Shown piece by piece: positions 1-7,974 of a stretch of DNA of 60,631 nt. Source of the stretch: Phycisphaerales bacterium (lineage in GTDB: Bacteria; Planctomycetota; Phycisphaerae; Phycisphaerales; JAGLTS01); contig JAGLTS010000097.1 of the NCBI GenBank assembly GCA_023135165.1, positions 1-60,631 on the forward strand. The letters are read 5' to 3'. The position numbers and the translations under genes were made by a program. A model generated the notes under the pieces. It saw only the letters and a list, made by a program, of their open reading frames with translations, ran no database searches and was not told the origin of the DNA. How positions within the stretch are numbered: the first letter of the stretch is position 1; each line of letters opens with the position of its first letter.

Positions 1-234
1 CTGACGCGGCATTTTCGGACGTGGACCCCGCCGCGCGGGGCAGGAGAGTACGCCAACAGCCGTCGGCAGGGCGGAATGACCTACGATCGGCGCGATGTGC
101 TCGTGTGCTGGGTCGAGACCGACGACGATGACGCCGAGGATCTCCAGTTCGACGAGATCGAGCGCCTCCAGCCCGAGGACAATCTTGTTGGGAATTCCGA
201 CGACGGCGAGCTTGACGACGATTTCCCGGTCTGA
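1..234 (+). CDS. Partial hypothetical protein, acidic C-terminus
   Basis: The frame is open from the first base of the window to TGA at 232-234, so this is probably the 3' end of a gene that starts outside the window. An internal ATG at 76 would give a 52-residue protein. The last 45 residues are very acidic, with runs of Asp and Glu (VETDDDDAEDLQ, then DDGELDDDFPV). I do not recognise a domain. Three very small coupled genes follow on the same strand, which gives the left end the look of a phage or mobile-element remnant, but no integrase, capsid or replication gene is visible to confirm that. Confidence 0.5.
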   Translation: MTRHFRTWTPPRGAGEYANSRRQGGMTYDRRDVLVCWVETDDDDAEDLQFDEIERLQPEDNLVGNSDDGELDDDFPV

Positions 235-247
235 TAACGTCGCGCCC

Positions 248-382
248 ATGCACACTGCCTTGAATACCCCGAACCCAACCGAAACGATGCGCAGGTGCGA
301 CCGCTGGCTCCCGGGCAGTGTGCAACTTCTCGCGCTGGCGGTCGCGCCTGCTGTTGTTTCGATGACGGGGGTTCCGTCGTGA
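248..382 (+). CDS. Small hypothetical protein (44 aa)
   Basis: The ATG at 248 opens a 44-residue frame whose stop (380-382) overlaps the GTG start of the next small gene in a GTGA arrangement. That overlap is the main support for it being real. The second half is hydrophobic (SVQLLALAVAPAVVSM), so it may be a short membrane peptide. There is no clear ribosome-binding site and no recognisable family. Confidence 0.35.
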   Translation: MHTALNTPNPTETMRRCDRWLPGSVQLLALAVAPAVVSMTGVPS

Positions 383-525
383 GCGAAGTCCTGTCGGTCA
401 TCGTGGTTCTTCTTGTCATCGTCGGGACGTTCACCGTCATCCTCGCGCCGCTCGTGCTCGGTGCTTGGTGCATTCATCGCTATCTCAAGTACGAGGAGCG
501 GAAGCAGCGGAGCGACCCCCCGTGA
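379..525 (+). CDS. Small single-pass membrane protein (48 aa)
   Basis: I chose the GTG at 379 because it overlaps the preceding stop (GTGA) and leaves a compact protein. Residues 3-27 form one strong hydrophobic membrane segment (LSVIVVLLVIVGTFTVILAP), followed by a basic, charged tail (RYLKYEERKQR) that would face the cytoplasm. Its stop at 523-525 overlaps the next gene's GTG start in the same GTGA way. A membrane anchor of this size is common in phage and plasmid gene strings. No family is recognised. Confidence 0.45.
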   Translation: MSEVLSVIVVLLVIVGTFTVILAPLVLGAWCIHRYLKYEERKQRSDPP

Positions 526-764
526 CCTACGACCGAGTCGCCATCACAAAGTTCATCGACGACGCCGCGAAGCGCAACGGTCACGACCAGGAAACCCGCG
601 AGCGGATCGTCACCAACGCTCTGTGCTCGCTGGATCTTGGCAACCCGGAGGGGTTCGCCGTGGAACTCTCGCGGATGTGCGGCACGACCGCCCAGTACTG
701 GCGAAACGTGCTCGACATCTGCACCGAGCCGTCCGATAAGATTGTGCAGGCCGTGCCGGCGTAG
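522..764 (+). CDS. Small soluble hypothetical protein (80 aa)
   Basis: It starts at GTG 522, overlapping the upstream stop by four bases, so it is probably translationally coupled. The 80-residue product is soluble and mostly helical in appearance, with two cysteines and no membrane segment. I cannot assign a family. With the two preceding frames it forms a polycistronic run of micro-genes that ends just before a TATAAT box and the proS leader. Confidence 0.5.
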   Translation: MTYDRVAITKFIDDAAKRNGHDQETRERIVTNALCSLDLGNPEGFAVELSRMCGTTAQYWRNVLDICTEPSDKIVQAVPA

Positions 765-773
765 GCAACGTCC

Positions 774-779
774 TATAAT
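774..779 (+). promoter_or_regulatory. Candidate -10 box TATAAT
   Basis: A perfect TATAAT lies just after the micro-gene run and about 230 bases before proS. No good -35 hexamer is visible 16-18 bases upstream (that stretch reads ccgtgcc). It could drive proS with a long leader, or a short structured RNA (see 796-834). Confidence 0.35.
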
Positions 780-795
780 GAACGTTATGTTAAAT

Positions 796-834
796 CACGG
801 CCTCCTGGAGCCGTGCGGACCGCCCTGCGCGGTC
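796..834 (+). other. Two consecutive GC-rich hairpins (possible small RNA or leader)
   Basis: Two perfect 6-bp stems follow the TATAAT box. The first is CACGGC (796-801) with GCCGTG (810-815). The second is GACCGC (818-823) with GCGGTC (829-834). The transcript predicted to start near 786 would begin with both. No SRP, tmRNA, RNase P or tRNA core motif was seen, so this is only a structural observation. Confidence 0.2.
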
Positions 835-992
835 GATCCTCGCGTCTCCGCAAGCGGTTCCGCCTGCCACTCATGGCGAGATGCCTTGGCTAGACGAGAG
901 GCGGCCGCTGCTCACGCAGTCCTTTCCGTCCGTTTCACGTCGGCTTTGCGATCTTCATGCGGTGGGTTGTGCCTACCGTCCGGTCGGGTCGC

Positions 993-998
993 TACACT
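993..998 (+). promoter_or_regulatory. Candidate -10 box TACACT of proS
   Basis: TACACT ends ten bases before the proS ATG, which would give an almost leaderless mRNA. TTGTGC at 967-972 is the nearest -35 look-alike, but its 20-base spacer is too long to be convincing. Confidence 0.3.
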
Positions 999-1007
999 CC
1001 GCGAACT

Positions 1008-2771
1008 ATGCGCACCTACGCCTGGAAAACGGTTGACCGATGGTCGCAGACACTGATTCCGACCGCACGCGAAGTCCCGGCGGAGGCGGTGATCCAGAGC
1101 CATCAACTCATGCTGCGGGCGGGGCTTATCCGCCAGCTCACGGCTGGGATCTACGACTGGCTGCCACTGGGATGGCGGGTCATGCATCGCGTCATGAACA
1201 TCATTCGTCAGGAGATGGCCGACGCAGGGGCGATCGAAGTCATGCTTCCAGCGATGATCCCGATGGATCTCATGGAGAAGACCGGCCGGGACGTCGCCTA
1301 CGGTCCGAACCTCTTTCGGCTGAATGACCGTCACGGCCGACCGAGCTGTCTCGGTCCGACGCATGAAGAGGTCATCGTCGAGCTGGTCAAGGGCTATGTG
1401 TCGTCGTACAAACAACTTCCGTTGAATTTGTACCAACTCCAAGCGAAGTTCCGCGACGAGTTTCGCCCGCGGTTCGGCCTGCTGCGCTGCCGAGAGTTCA
1501 TGATGAAGGATGCGTACTCGTTCCACACGACGGTCGAGGGGCCGGGTGGGTTGGATGAGACGTACGACCGGATGTACACGGCCTACGAGCGGATCTTCGA
1601 CCGGGCCGGCCTGGACTACACGGTGGTCGAGGCGGAGGCGGGCCCAATCGGCGGCAGCGCATCGCACGAGTTCATGGTCAACTCGGAGGTCGGTGAGGAC
1701 ACCATCCTCAAGTCCGACAAGGGCAACTACGCGGCGAACATGGAGAGATGCGACATCGGTGAGCGAAGCTCGTCGCTGGATGGCCCCCCCACTGCTGAAA
1801 TCGAACCCGTTCACACACCGAACCTGCCGGGCATCGACGATGTGGCTGCGTTCCTGAGAATCGAGCCGAGCGACATGCTCAAGACGCTCGTCTGCCGGGG
1901 TGATGACGGCGTGTGGACGCTGGGTGTCGTGCGCGGCAATCACGATCTGAATGAATCCAAGCTCAAGCAAGCGGCAGGCGTTTCGCAGTTGGAGCTTGCT
2001 GACGACGCTGCGGCACGCGAGGCGGGCTTCGCGATCGGGTTTGTCTCGCCTCGCGTTGCATCGAAGATGGATGACGTTCGACTGTTTATCGATCCTGACG
2101 CGGCGCAGGATCGTCTCTGGGTGACGGGTGATGACCGCGCCGACTACCACGTCAGGCATTTCAACTGGCGACGGGATACCGGCGATGTGCTCGACACCGA
2201 CCGCGTGCAGGTGGCGGACATCCGAAACGCACAAGATGGTGATCCATCGCCAAGAAACGACGGCGGTGTGCTGCGCGAGTCGAAGGGGATCGAGGTCGGC
2301 CACGTCTTCAAGCTCGGATCTAAGTACTCCGACGCGCTTGGCCTAACGGTCAGCGACGATCATCAGCGGCAGATTCCGGTGGTGATGGGCTGCTACGGCA
2401 TCGGGCCGGGCCGCATCGTTGTCAGCGCGATCGAGACGCACGCTGATGATGACGGCATCGTCTGGCCGAGTGAGATCGCGCCGTACGATGTGCTCATCAC
2501 GCCGATCAAGTGGGAAGGCGAAATGCGCGAGACCGCGACACGGCTGGCCGACGCGCTCGGTGACGCCGGGCTGGATGTGCTGATCGACGACCGGACCGAG
2601 CGTGCGGGCGTGAAGTTCAAGGATGCGGACCTGATCGGCATCCCGATCCGCTTGACGATCGGCGACAAGGCGCTCGCGCAGGGGTGCGTCGAATTCAAAC
2701 GCCGCGCGGAATCGGGGCGGGGTGAGCTTGTGAAGATCGAAGATGTCGTGGCGCGATGTAACACGGGGTAG
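1008..2771 (+). CDS. proS: Proline--tRNA ligase (bacterial type, with editing domain)
   Basis: This charges tRNA-Pro with proline in the cytoplasm. At 587 residues it has the usual length of bacterial ProRS with an inserted editing domain. Class II motif 1 lies near residues 34-60 (LIRQLTAGIYDWLPLG), the active-site loop near 115 (GPTHEEV), motif 2 around 147-172 (FRDEFRPRFGLLRCREF) and motif 3 near 455 (GCYGIGPGR). The editing (YbaK-like) insertion is about residues 235-390, and the C-terminal anticodon-binding domain contains DDRTERAGVKFKDADLIG. I preferred the ATG at 1008 over an upstream in-frame ATG at 957 because the extra 17 residues are not family-like and a -10 box sits just before 1008. 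Confidence 0.96.
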   Translation: MRTYAWKTVDRWSQTLIPTAREVPAEAVIQSHQLMLRAGLIRQLTAGIYDWLPLGWRVMHRVMNIIRQEMADAGAIEVMLPAMIPMDLMEKTGRDVAYGPNLFRLNDRHGRPSCLGPTHEEVIVELVKGYVSSYKQLPLNLYQLQAKFRDEFRPRFGLLRCREFMMKDAYSFHTTVEGPGGLDETYDRMYTAYERIFDRAGLDYTVVEAEAGPIGGSASHEFMVNSEVGEDTILKSDKGNYAANMERCDIGERSSSLDGPPTAEIEPVHTPNLPGIDDVAAFLRIEPSDMLKTLVCRGDDGVWTLGVVRGNHDLNESKLKQAAGVSQLELADDAAAREAGFAIGFVSPRVASKMDDVRLFIDPDAAQDRLWVTGDDRADYHVRHFNWRRDTGDVLDTDRVQVADIRNAQDGDPSPRNDGGVLRESKGIEVGHVFKLGSKYSDALGLTVSDDHQRQIPVVMGCYGIGPGRIVVSAIETHADDDGIVWPSEIAPYDVLITPIKWEGEMRETATRLADALGDAGLDVLIDDRTERAGVKFKDADLIGIPIRLTIGDKALAQGCVEFKRRAESGRGELVKIEDVVARCNTG

Positions 2772-2892
2772 CCGCCCCACTGCTTGCTCCGGACATCACA
2801 GGAAGAGGCGTGCCTCACCGCCGCACCGAGCGGGGCGGGCGGTTCACGCGGCTCATGGGTGAGTCGATCGGTTTCGTCAGGAAGGAAATGCC

Positions 2893-4164
2893 ATGCAACT
2901 GTCAGGACTCAAGTACGGCGCACACCTGTTGCGTCTGGTCGATTTCCCAGTGCCGGAGTTCGTGACGGGCGGTGCGACGAACGGCGAGCTGCAGCAGATG
3001 CTCGACAAGCACGGCAAGCTCGTCGCCAAGCCCGTGTTCCATGAGAGCGTCGGCAAAAAGGGGAAGGCCGGCCTGATCCGCATCGTCGATAATCTGACCG
3101 ACGCGCTGCAGGCCAAGCGAGAGCTTTTCTTCGCTACGCATAAGAAAGGCGCCCGCACTGTTCGCGCCAACGGCGTGACGTTTGAGGAGTTCGTCGAGTC
3201 GGACATCGAGGTGTATTTCAGCATCTCCGAATCGACTCGCAAGCGAAAGCCGATCTTCACGATCTCGCCGTGCGGCGGTGTGGACATCGAGAGCCTGCCC
3301 GCTGAGAAGCGCAAGACGGGCTGGATTGACCCCTTCATCGGCATCAAATCGTTTGACATCACCAATGCGCTGAACGACACCGGATGCCCGCAGCAGTACA
3401 TTAGCCCGCTTGTGCAGGCGATCCCGAAGCTCTGGGGCCTCGTCGCGAGCTACGGCGTGTCCACCGTGGAGATCAACCCGCTGCGCATCAAGCGCGCGGG
3501 CAGACGATACGTCCCCGTTGCATGTGATCTCAAGGCTGCGTTTGATCAGGACAACCCCGCATGGCGGCGCACGGGGCTTCCGGAAGCGATTTTCCAATCG
3601 GGCATCAGTCCGTTCGAGGCGGAGATCAATCGGCTTCGCACGTATCAGGGCCAGAGCGACGTCCTCGATCTAAACCCGACCGGCTCGATTCTTCCCTTCA
3701 TGTTCGGCGGCGGCGCGAACTCGGCAGCCACCGAGACGCTCGGCGACCTCGCGATCTTCTCGTCGGACTTCGGCGGCAACCCGCCTTATGAGAAGATATA
3801 CGAGATCTCCCGCATCACCTTCAAGCACCACCTCGGCGCTGCGGACACGCTGTTGGTCATCGGTGGAAAAGCGAACAACACGGATATCTACGTCACGTTC
3901 CGCGGCATCTTCGACGCGCTGCGCGACCACATGCGGGAAAACGAGTGGAAGCCGCTGTACGTCGTGATCGGGCGCGGCGGGCCGAACCTCGTCAAGGGCA
4001 TGGTCTACGCCCGCGACATCCTCGACTCGCTCAGGCTTCCGTACAAGGTCTTCGGCTACGACACGTCGATGATCCTCGTGCTCGAATACGCCAAGAAGAT
4101 CGACCAGTGGTGGCGGGCCGAAGGCAAGGCTCGTTACGTCGATTCGATAAACCAAGCCGGCTGA
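2893..4164 (+). CDS. aclB: ATP-citrate lyase-like small subunit (ATP-grasp + citrate-binding)
   Basis: Predicted ATP-grasp subunit of an ATP-citrate lyase / citryl-CoA synthetase-type enzyme, which converts citrate, ATP and CoA to acetyl-CoA and oxaloacetate with the next gene's product. The N-terminal part is ATP-grasp-like (KLVAKP near 43, GGVD at 128-131, EINPL at 193-197). The C-terminal half matches the ACL citrate-binding domain: NPTGSILPFMFGGGAN ending at residue 276, then VIGGKANNTDI and VIGRGGPN. Its 423 residues are close to the roughly 400 of the Chlorobium AclB type. A GGAAGG-type ribosome-binding site precedes the ATG. The large subunit follows after 59 bases, so the two are surely co-transcribed. 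A succinyl-CoA synthetase beta chain is less likely because of the citrate-binding module. Confidence 0.85.
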   Translation: MQLSGLKYGAHLLRLVDFPVPEFVTGGATNGELQQMLDKHGKLVAKPVFHESVGKKGKAGLIRIVDNLTDALQAKRELFFATHKKGARTVRANGVTFEEFVESDIEVYFSISESTRKRKPIFTISPCGGVDIESLPAEKRKTGWIDPFIGIKSFDITNALNDTGCPQQYISPLVQAIPKLWGLVASYGVSTVEINPLRIKRAGRRYVPVACDLKAAFDQDNPAWRRTGLPEAIFQSGISPFEAEINRLRTYQGQSDVLDLNPTGSILPFMFGGGANSAATETLGDLAIFSSDFGGNPPYEKIYEISRITFKHHLGAADTLLVIGGKANNTDIYVTFRGIFDALRDHMRENEWKPLYVVIGRGGPNLVKGMVYARDILDSLRLPYKVFGYDTSMILVLEYAKKIDQWWRAEGKARYVDSINQAG

Positions 4165-4223
4165 CACAGCCGTCATGACGACCGCGCAGCGCCGCGATCA
4201 GGATTCACGCACCGGAGTGCATC

Positions 4224-6950
4224 ATGCGACAGCTTGAGACCAAGCCATTTCCATACTACGTGGGCATCTACTCCCTTGAAGAACTTGTGACCAAATCCTC
4301 AAGGGTATGTGTCATTAACATCCTCGGTACGGAGAGCCGAAAAGTCACACCCGTGTCGCACGAGTTCTCCGGCGGCAACATCGTCGCCGGTGTGCAGTAC
4401 GGCCGAATCGGGACGCTGGAGACGAAGATCGGCGACATCCCGGTCTACCCGAGCGTTCGGGAGGTCATGAAACAAGGCCATGCCTTCGACGTCGGCGTCG
4501 TGTACCTGCCGCCAAGCGCGGTGAGCCAGGCCGTGAGTGAGCTTGTGACGTTCAATCACGATCTCAAGCGAATCATCATCGTGACGGAGAAGGTCTCGAC
4601 AGCGGACTCACGCAACATCCGCTTCCTGTGTCAGGAGGCGGGCGTGGATGTCATCGGCTGCAACTGCCTGGGCGTCGCGAACGTGTGGGACCACGTCCGC
4701 ATCGGCGGCGCGCTCGGAGGCGACCATCCGGATGAAACGCTGCGGCCCGGATCGATCGCCATTCACTCCAACAGCGGCAACTTCACGACGACGATCGCCG
4801 AGTACCTTCGCACGGCGGGGTTCGGCCTATCGACGGCGATCAGTTCGGGCAAGGATCTGTACATTCATTTCGCGTTGCCCGAGTTCCTGTTCGCGGCGCA
4901 GAACGATCCGCGGACGAAGGCAGTAGCGCTGTACGTTGAGCCGGGCGGGTACTACGAGAAGATGGCTCTGGAGATGATCGGCGAGCGACGCTTCGGGTTC
5001 AACAAGCCGATCGTCGTGTGCGTAACCGGGCGGTGGAAGAAGGACATCAGCCGATCGTGCGGGCACGCCGGCGCGCTTGCGGGCAGCGGCGACGACGCTG
5101 AAAGCAAAGAGGCGTGGTTCGACGAGTACTTCGGCGTACCCATGTTCGATCCGAAGAATCCGCAAGTGTCGAAACGCGGCGTGCGCGTGGCGTCGATCCA
5201 GAACTTTCCAGACGCGATGCACGCGGTCTTCAAGAAGATGGATGAAGCCCCGGACTTCGACGTGCAGGGCGATCTTGAACTGAAACTGTGGCTGAGCGAT
5301 AACAGGCTGGCGCTGCCCAAAGAGCTGGACCTGCCGATTGTGACACCGTTGGCTCCGTACGATGAGCAGTTGGCGGAGATCAACAAGGAGATCGGTGCGC
5401 AGCCGTTGCGGCAGAACATGCGCAACGCCTCGGCTGCGTCACGGATGGCTCCGAAGACGCAGGTGTCGGAGTTGCACAGCCGATCGGTGCTCGACCTCTC
5501 AACGCACACGATTGAAGAAAACGTGTACTTCACATTGGCGAGGATCATGCCCGACAAGGCCGACGCCGCAACGATGAACATGCTGCTCAATCTGTTCATG
5601 CGGCTCGATGACGGCGAGATGGCGATCGTGCAGCAGGCGCAGCGCAACGGCGCGACGCCGAATGCATACCTCGCGGCGCCCATGGCTGCGCTAGGCGATT
5701 CGGATCTGGTCACGAAGGCCAGGGCGCATGCGGCGTTCATCATCGATGCTGTCCGACAGTTCAACATTGATGACCGGACCAGCCGAATGCCGGAGGGTCT
5801 GGATGCACATGTGCTGGAGCATTTGCTTGTCGAAGGGACGGCCGTGCCCAGCGAGGCTGCCGACCACCTCCAGAAGGAGATCGGCAAGAACCGAAAGAAC
5901 TGCGCGGCGCTTCACGTGTGCCGGCACGTCATCGACTTGGCCAAGCGGCGTGATCTACAGATTCGTGATCGGCACGAGTTTCTTCTCGCCTCGCTCGCGG
6001 TCGGCATGTTCTGGACGCCGATGCTGCGCAAGCGCATCACCAGGCAGGTCGTCGAGGATGCGATCGCTTACATCTTCTCGCTCGCACGTCTCTTCGCGTA
6101 TTCGGTGACCGATGTGGAGAAGAACGAGCATTGGAAGAAGCTCACCGGCGGCAAGCTCGCAGGCCTGACGACGTCGTTCACCGAGAACGCGTTCCGCATC
6201 CTCTTCAACCACAAGCCGGACAAGACGGAACTGGCTGAGTTCCAGTACCTCGTTGGTCTGACATTGACGAACGGCCCGGGAACCATCTCGGCCAAGGGCG
6301 CCAAGGAAAGCGTCAGCGCCCGCAATACCATCTCCATGGCTTACGTCGGCTTCCTCGCCAACACCGGTCTTGCACATGGCGGCAACGGCTTCGAGGCGGT
6401 CGAGTACCTTCTGGATAACTTCAAGGATGCCAAGCTCAAGCATCCCGGCGACCCCGATCACAACCTCGACCTGCACGCGATGGCGACTGGCGCGGCAGAG
6501 AAGTACGCCGAGTTCAAGCGAAAGGAAAAATCGCTCGGCAGAATGCGCGTCAAGCCGATCCCGTGCATCAATCACCCGGTCTTCAAGGGCCACGAAGTGA
6601 ACATCGACCCGCGTGAAGACTTCATTCGCAAACAGTTTGAAGAACGAGACATCTACAACGTCTTCCTTGAGTTCTACCATCTGCTCGTGCGGGAGCTGTA
6701 CACGCAGGGCGTGACGCGGAACGTGTTCTGCGTGAACATCGACGCGGTGATCGCGGTCATCGCGCTGAAGCTGTCGTGGAACGGGCTCGCAGCCGGCACG
6801 CTGACGCATAAGCAGGTGCAGGATCTCGTGTTCACGCTGTTCCTGTACGGCCGGGCGATCGGTGTGACCGCGGAGATTACCGACCATCGCGATCGAGGCA
6901 GGGACATGGACTGCCGGACGCCGCAGAGCGAGTTGTCATTCGTGTTGTGA
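4224..6950 (+). CDS. aclA: ATP-citrate lyase-like large subunit with extra central region
   Basis: This pairs with the preceding ATP-grasp subunit. Residues 1-340 are CoA-ligase-like and carry the phosphohistidine loop CGHAGALAGSG with His281 as the expected phosphorylated residue. The C-terminus (about 670-908) is citrate-synthase/citryl-CoA-lyase-like: TNGPGTISAKG near 682, GLAHGGNGFEA with His718, INHPVFKGHE with His784, NIDA with Asp840, and the typical ACL ending SFVL. At 908 residues it is about 300 longer than the roughly 610 of the bacterial family. The excess lies between about 345 and 650 and matches nothing I know. The GIGHR motif of animal ACL is replaced by INHP. It is probably an active citrate-cleaving enzyme or a relative with altered chemistry. 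Confidence 0.8.
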   Translation: MRQLETKPFPYYVGIYSLEELVTKSSRVCVINILGTESRKVTPVSHEFSGGNIVAGVQYGRIGTLETKIGDIPVYPSVREVMKQGHAFDVGVVYLPPSAVSQAVSELVTFNHDLKRIIIVTEKVSTADSRNIRFLCQEAGVDVIGCNCLGVANVWDHVRIGGALGGDHPDETLRPGSIAIHSNSGNFTTTIAEYLRTAGFGLSTAISSGKDLYIHFALPEFLFAAQNDPRTKAVALYVEPGGYYEKMALEMIGERRFGFNKPIVVCVTGRWKKDISRSCGHAGALAGSGDDAESKEAWFDEYFGVPMFDPKNPQVSKRGVRVASIQNFPDAMHAVFKKMDEAPDFDVQGDLELKLWLSDNRLALPKELDLPIVTPLAPYDEQLAEINKEIGAQPLRQNMRNASAASRMAPKTQVSELHSRSVLDLSTHTIEENVYFTLARIMPDKADAATMNMLLNLFMRLDDGEMAIVQQAQRNGATPNAYLAAPMAALGDSDLVTKARAHAAFIIDAVRQFNIDDRTSRMPEGLDAHVLEHLLVEGTAVPSEAADHLQKEIGKNRKNCAALHVCRHVIDLAKRRDLQIRDRHEFLLASLAVGMFWTPMLRKRITRQVVEDAIAYIFSLARLFAYSVTDVEKNEHWKKLTGGKLAGLTTSFTENAFRILFNHKPDKTELAEFQYLVGLTLTNGPGTISAKGAKESVSARNTISMAYVGFLANTGLAHGGNGFEAVEYLLDNFKDAKLKHPGDPDHNLDLHAMATGAAEKYAEFKRKEKSLGRMRVKPIPCINHPVFKGHEVNIDPREDFIRKQFEERDIYNVFLEFYHLLVRELYTQGVTRNVFCVNIDAVIAVIALKLSWNGLAAGTLTHKQVQDLVFTLFLYGRAIGVTAEITDHRDRGRDMDCRTPQSELSFVL

Positions 6951-7043
6951 CGCGGCTCACCCAGAGGCAGGAAGGTCAAACACCCATCAGGCTGCCACGG
7001 CCCAGGACCGCGAACGAACCGCACACCATCCCAGCCCGTCCCG

Positions 7044-7049
7044 TATACT
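7044..7049 (+). promoter_or_regulatory. Candidate -10 box TATACT of sdhCAB
   Basis: TATACT lies 54 bases before the sdhC start in the 153-base gap after the ACL large subunit. No clear -35 is seen. It suggests the sdh genes can be transcribed independently of the ACL pair. Confidence 0.3.
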
Positions 7050-7103
7050 CCGCCCTTTCGTACGTGTGTCGTGCAGTCAACAGTGCAGCGGAGGATCGAA
7101 GCG

Positions 7104-7874
7104 ATGGACGTGTCAAAGCCCGCACCAAGCTTGCTCGACAAGAATCACTTCGCCCTGCGGCGAGTGCATTCGCTGCTGGGTATCGTTCCAATCGGCCTGT
7201 TCCTGGTCAACCACATGCTGGCCAACTCGACGGCGTTCCTCGGCGCGAGCCACTTCAACCACCACATCGGGCTGATCCACGACTTGCCATGGCTACTCTG
7301 GATCGAGGTTTTGTTCATCTTCCTGCCGTTGGCGTTTCACGGCATCCTCGGCGTGGTGATCGCATTGGAAGCCAGGTACAACCAGAATCGTTATCCCTAT
7401 ATGGACAACTGGCGGTACACACTGCAGCGAGTGACGGCGTACATCACGATCGCCTTCATCGCGGTGCACATGCTCCATTACCGGTTTGCACACTGGTTTG
7501 GAATCGCCGCCAACTACGGGGATGCGCACCACGCGGCAGGCGGTTTCTACGGGTTCACGATCGAGGGTTTCCAGAGCGGGTTGCTGGGTCTGCCGACGTG
7601 GGTGTGGATCGTGATCTACGCGATCGGCCTGGCTGCGGCGGTTTACCACTTCTGCAACGGCATCGTCACGTTCTGCATCACGTGGGGAATCGTCATCGGT
7701 GACGAGTCGCGCAAGCGGTTGTCACTTGCGGCCGGTGCTTTGGGCGTGCTGATGCTGGTGTGGGGTGTCGTGTCCATCTACGCCTTGGCGACGGTTGATC
7801 CCGAGACGATTACTGACGACTCGGTGGAAACCCACACCGCCTACGTCATCGAAGCGCCGCCGGGGTCATCCTGA
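7104..7874 (+). CDS. sdhC: Succinate dehydrogenase / fumarate reductase cytochrome b subunit
   Basis: Membrane anchor of complex II that carries haem b and exchanges electrons with quinone. The 256-residue protein has five clear membrane segments. Histidines sit in positions typical of the single-anchor di-haem cytochrome b558 type: RVHSLLG near 29, LVNHML near 41, FHGILG near 83, HMLHYRFAH near 128 and YHFCNG near 184. There is no separate sdhD, which fits a one-anchor enzyme. I chose ATG 7104 because GGAGG lies nine bases upstream; an upstream GTG at 7071 would add eleven residues. It is followed by the flavoprotein and iron-sulfur genes. Confidence 0.9.
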   Translation: MDVSKPAPSLLDKNHFALRRVHSLLGIVPIGLFLVNHMLANSTAFLGASHFNHHIGLIHDLPWLLWIEVLFIFLPLAFHGILGVVIALEARYNQNRYPYMDNWRYTLQRVTAYITIAFIAVHMLHYRFAHWFGIAANYGDAHHAAGGFYGFTIEGFQSGLLGLPTWVWIVIYAIGLAAAVYHFCNGIVTFCITWGIVIGDESRKRLSLAAGALGVLMLVWGVVSIYALATVDPETITDDSVETHTAYVIEAPPGSS

Positions 7875-7974
7875 CGCGTTGCCTGCCGGGGCGCTGCCGC
7901 CCTATTTCTGACCCGTCGGTCGGGCGATACGTCGGTCGACCAATGACTCACCAGAACTGAGGGAATCAAAAACC

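Noticed and set aside
912..2303. Long minus-strand open frame opposite proS (463 codons)
   Set aside because: It is antisense to a full-length, motif-complete proS. Long shadow frames are expected in GC-rich DNA and its translation is basic and low in motifs.
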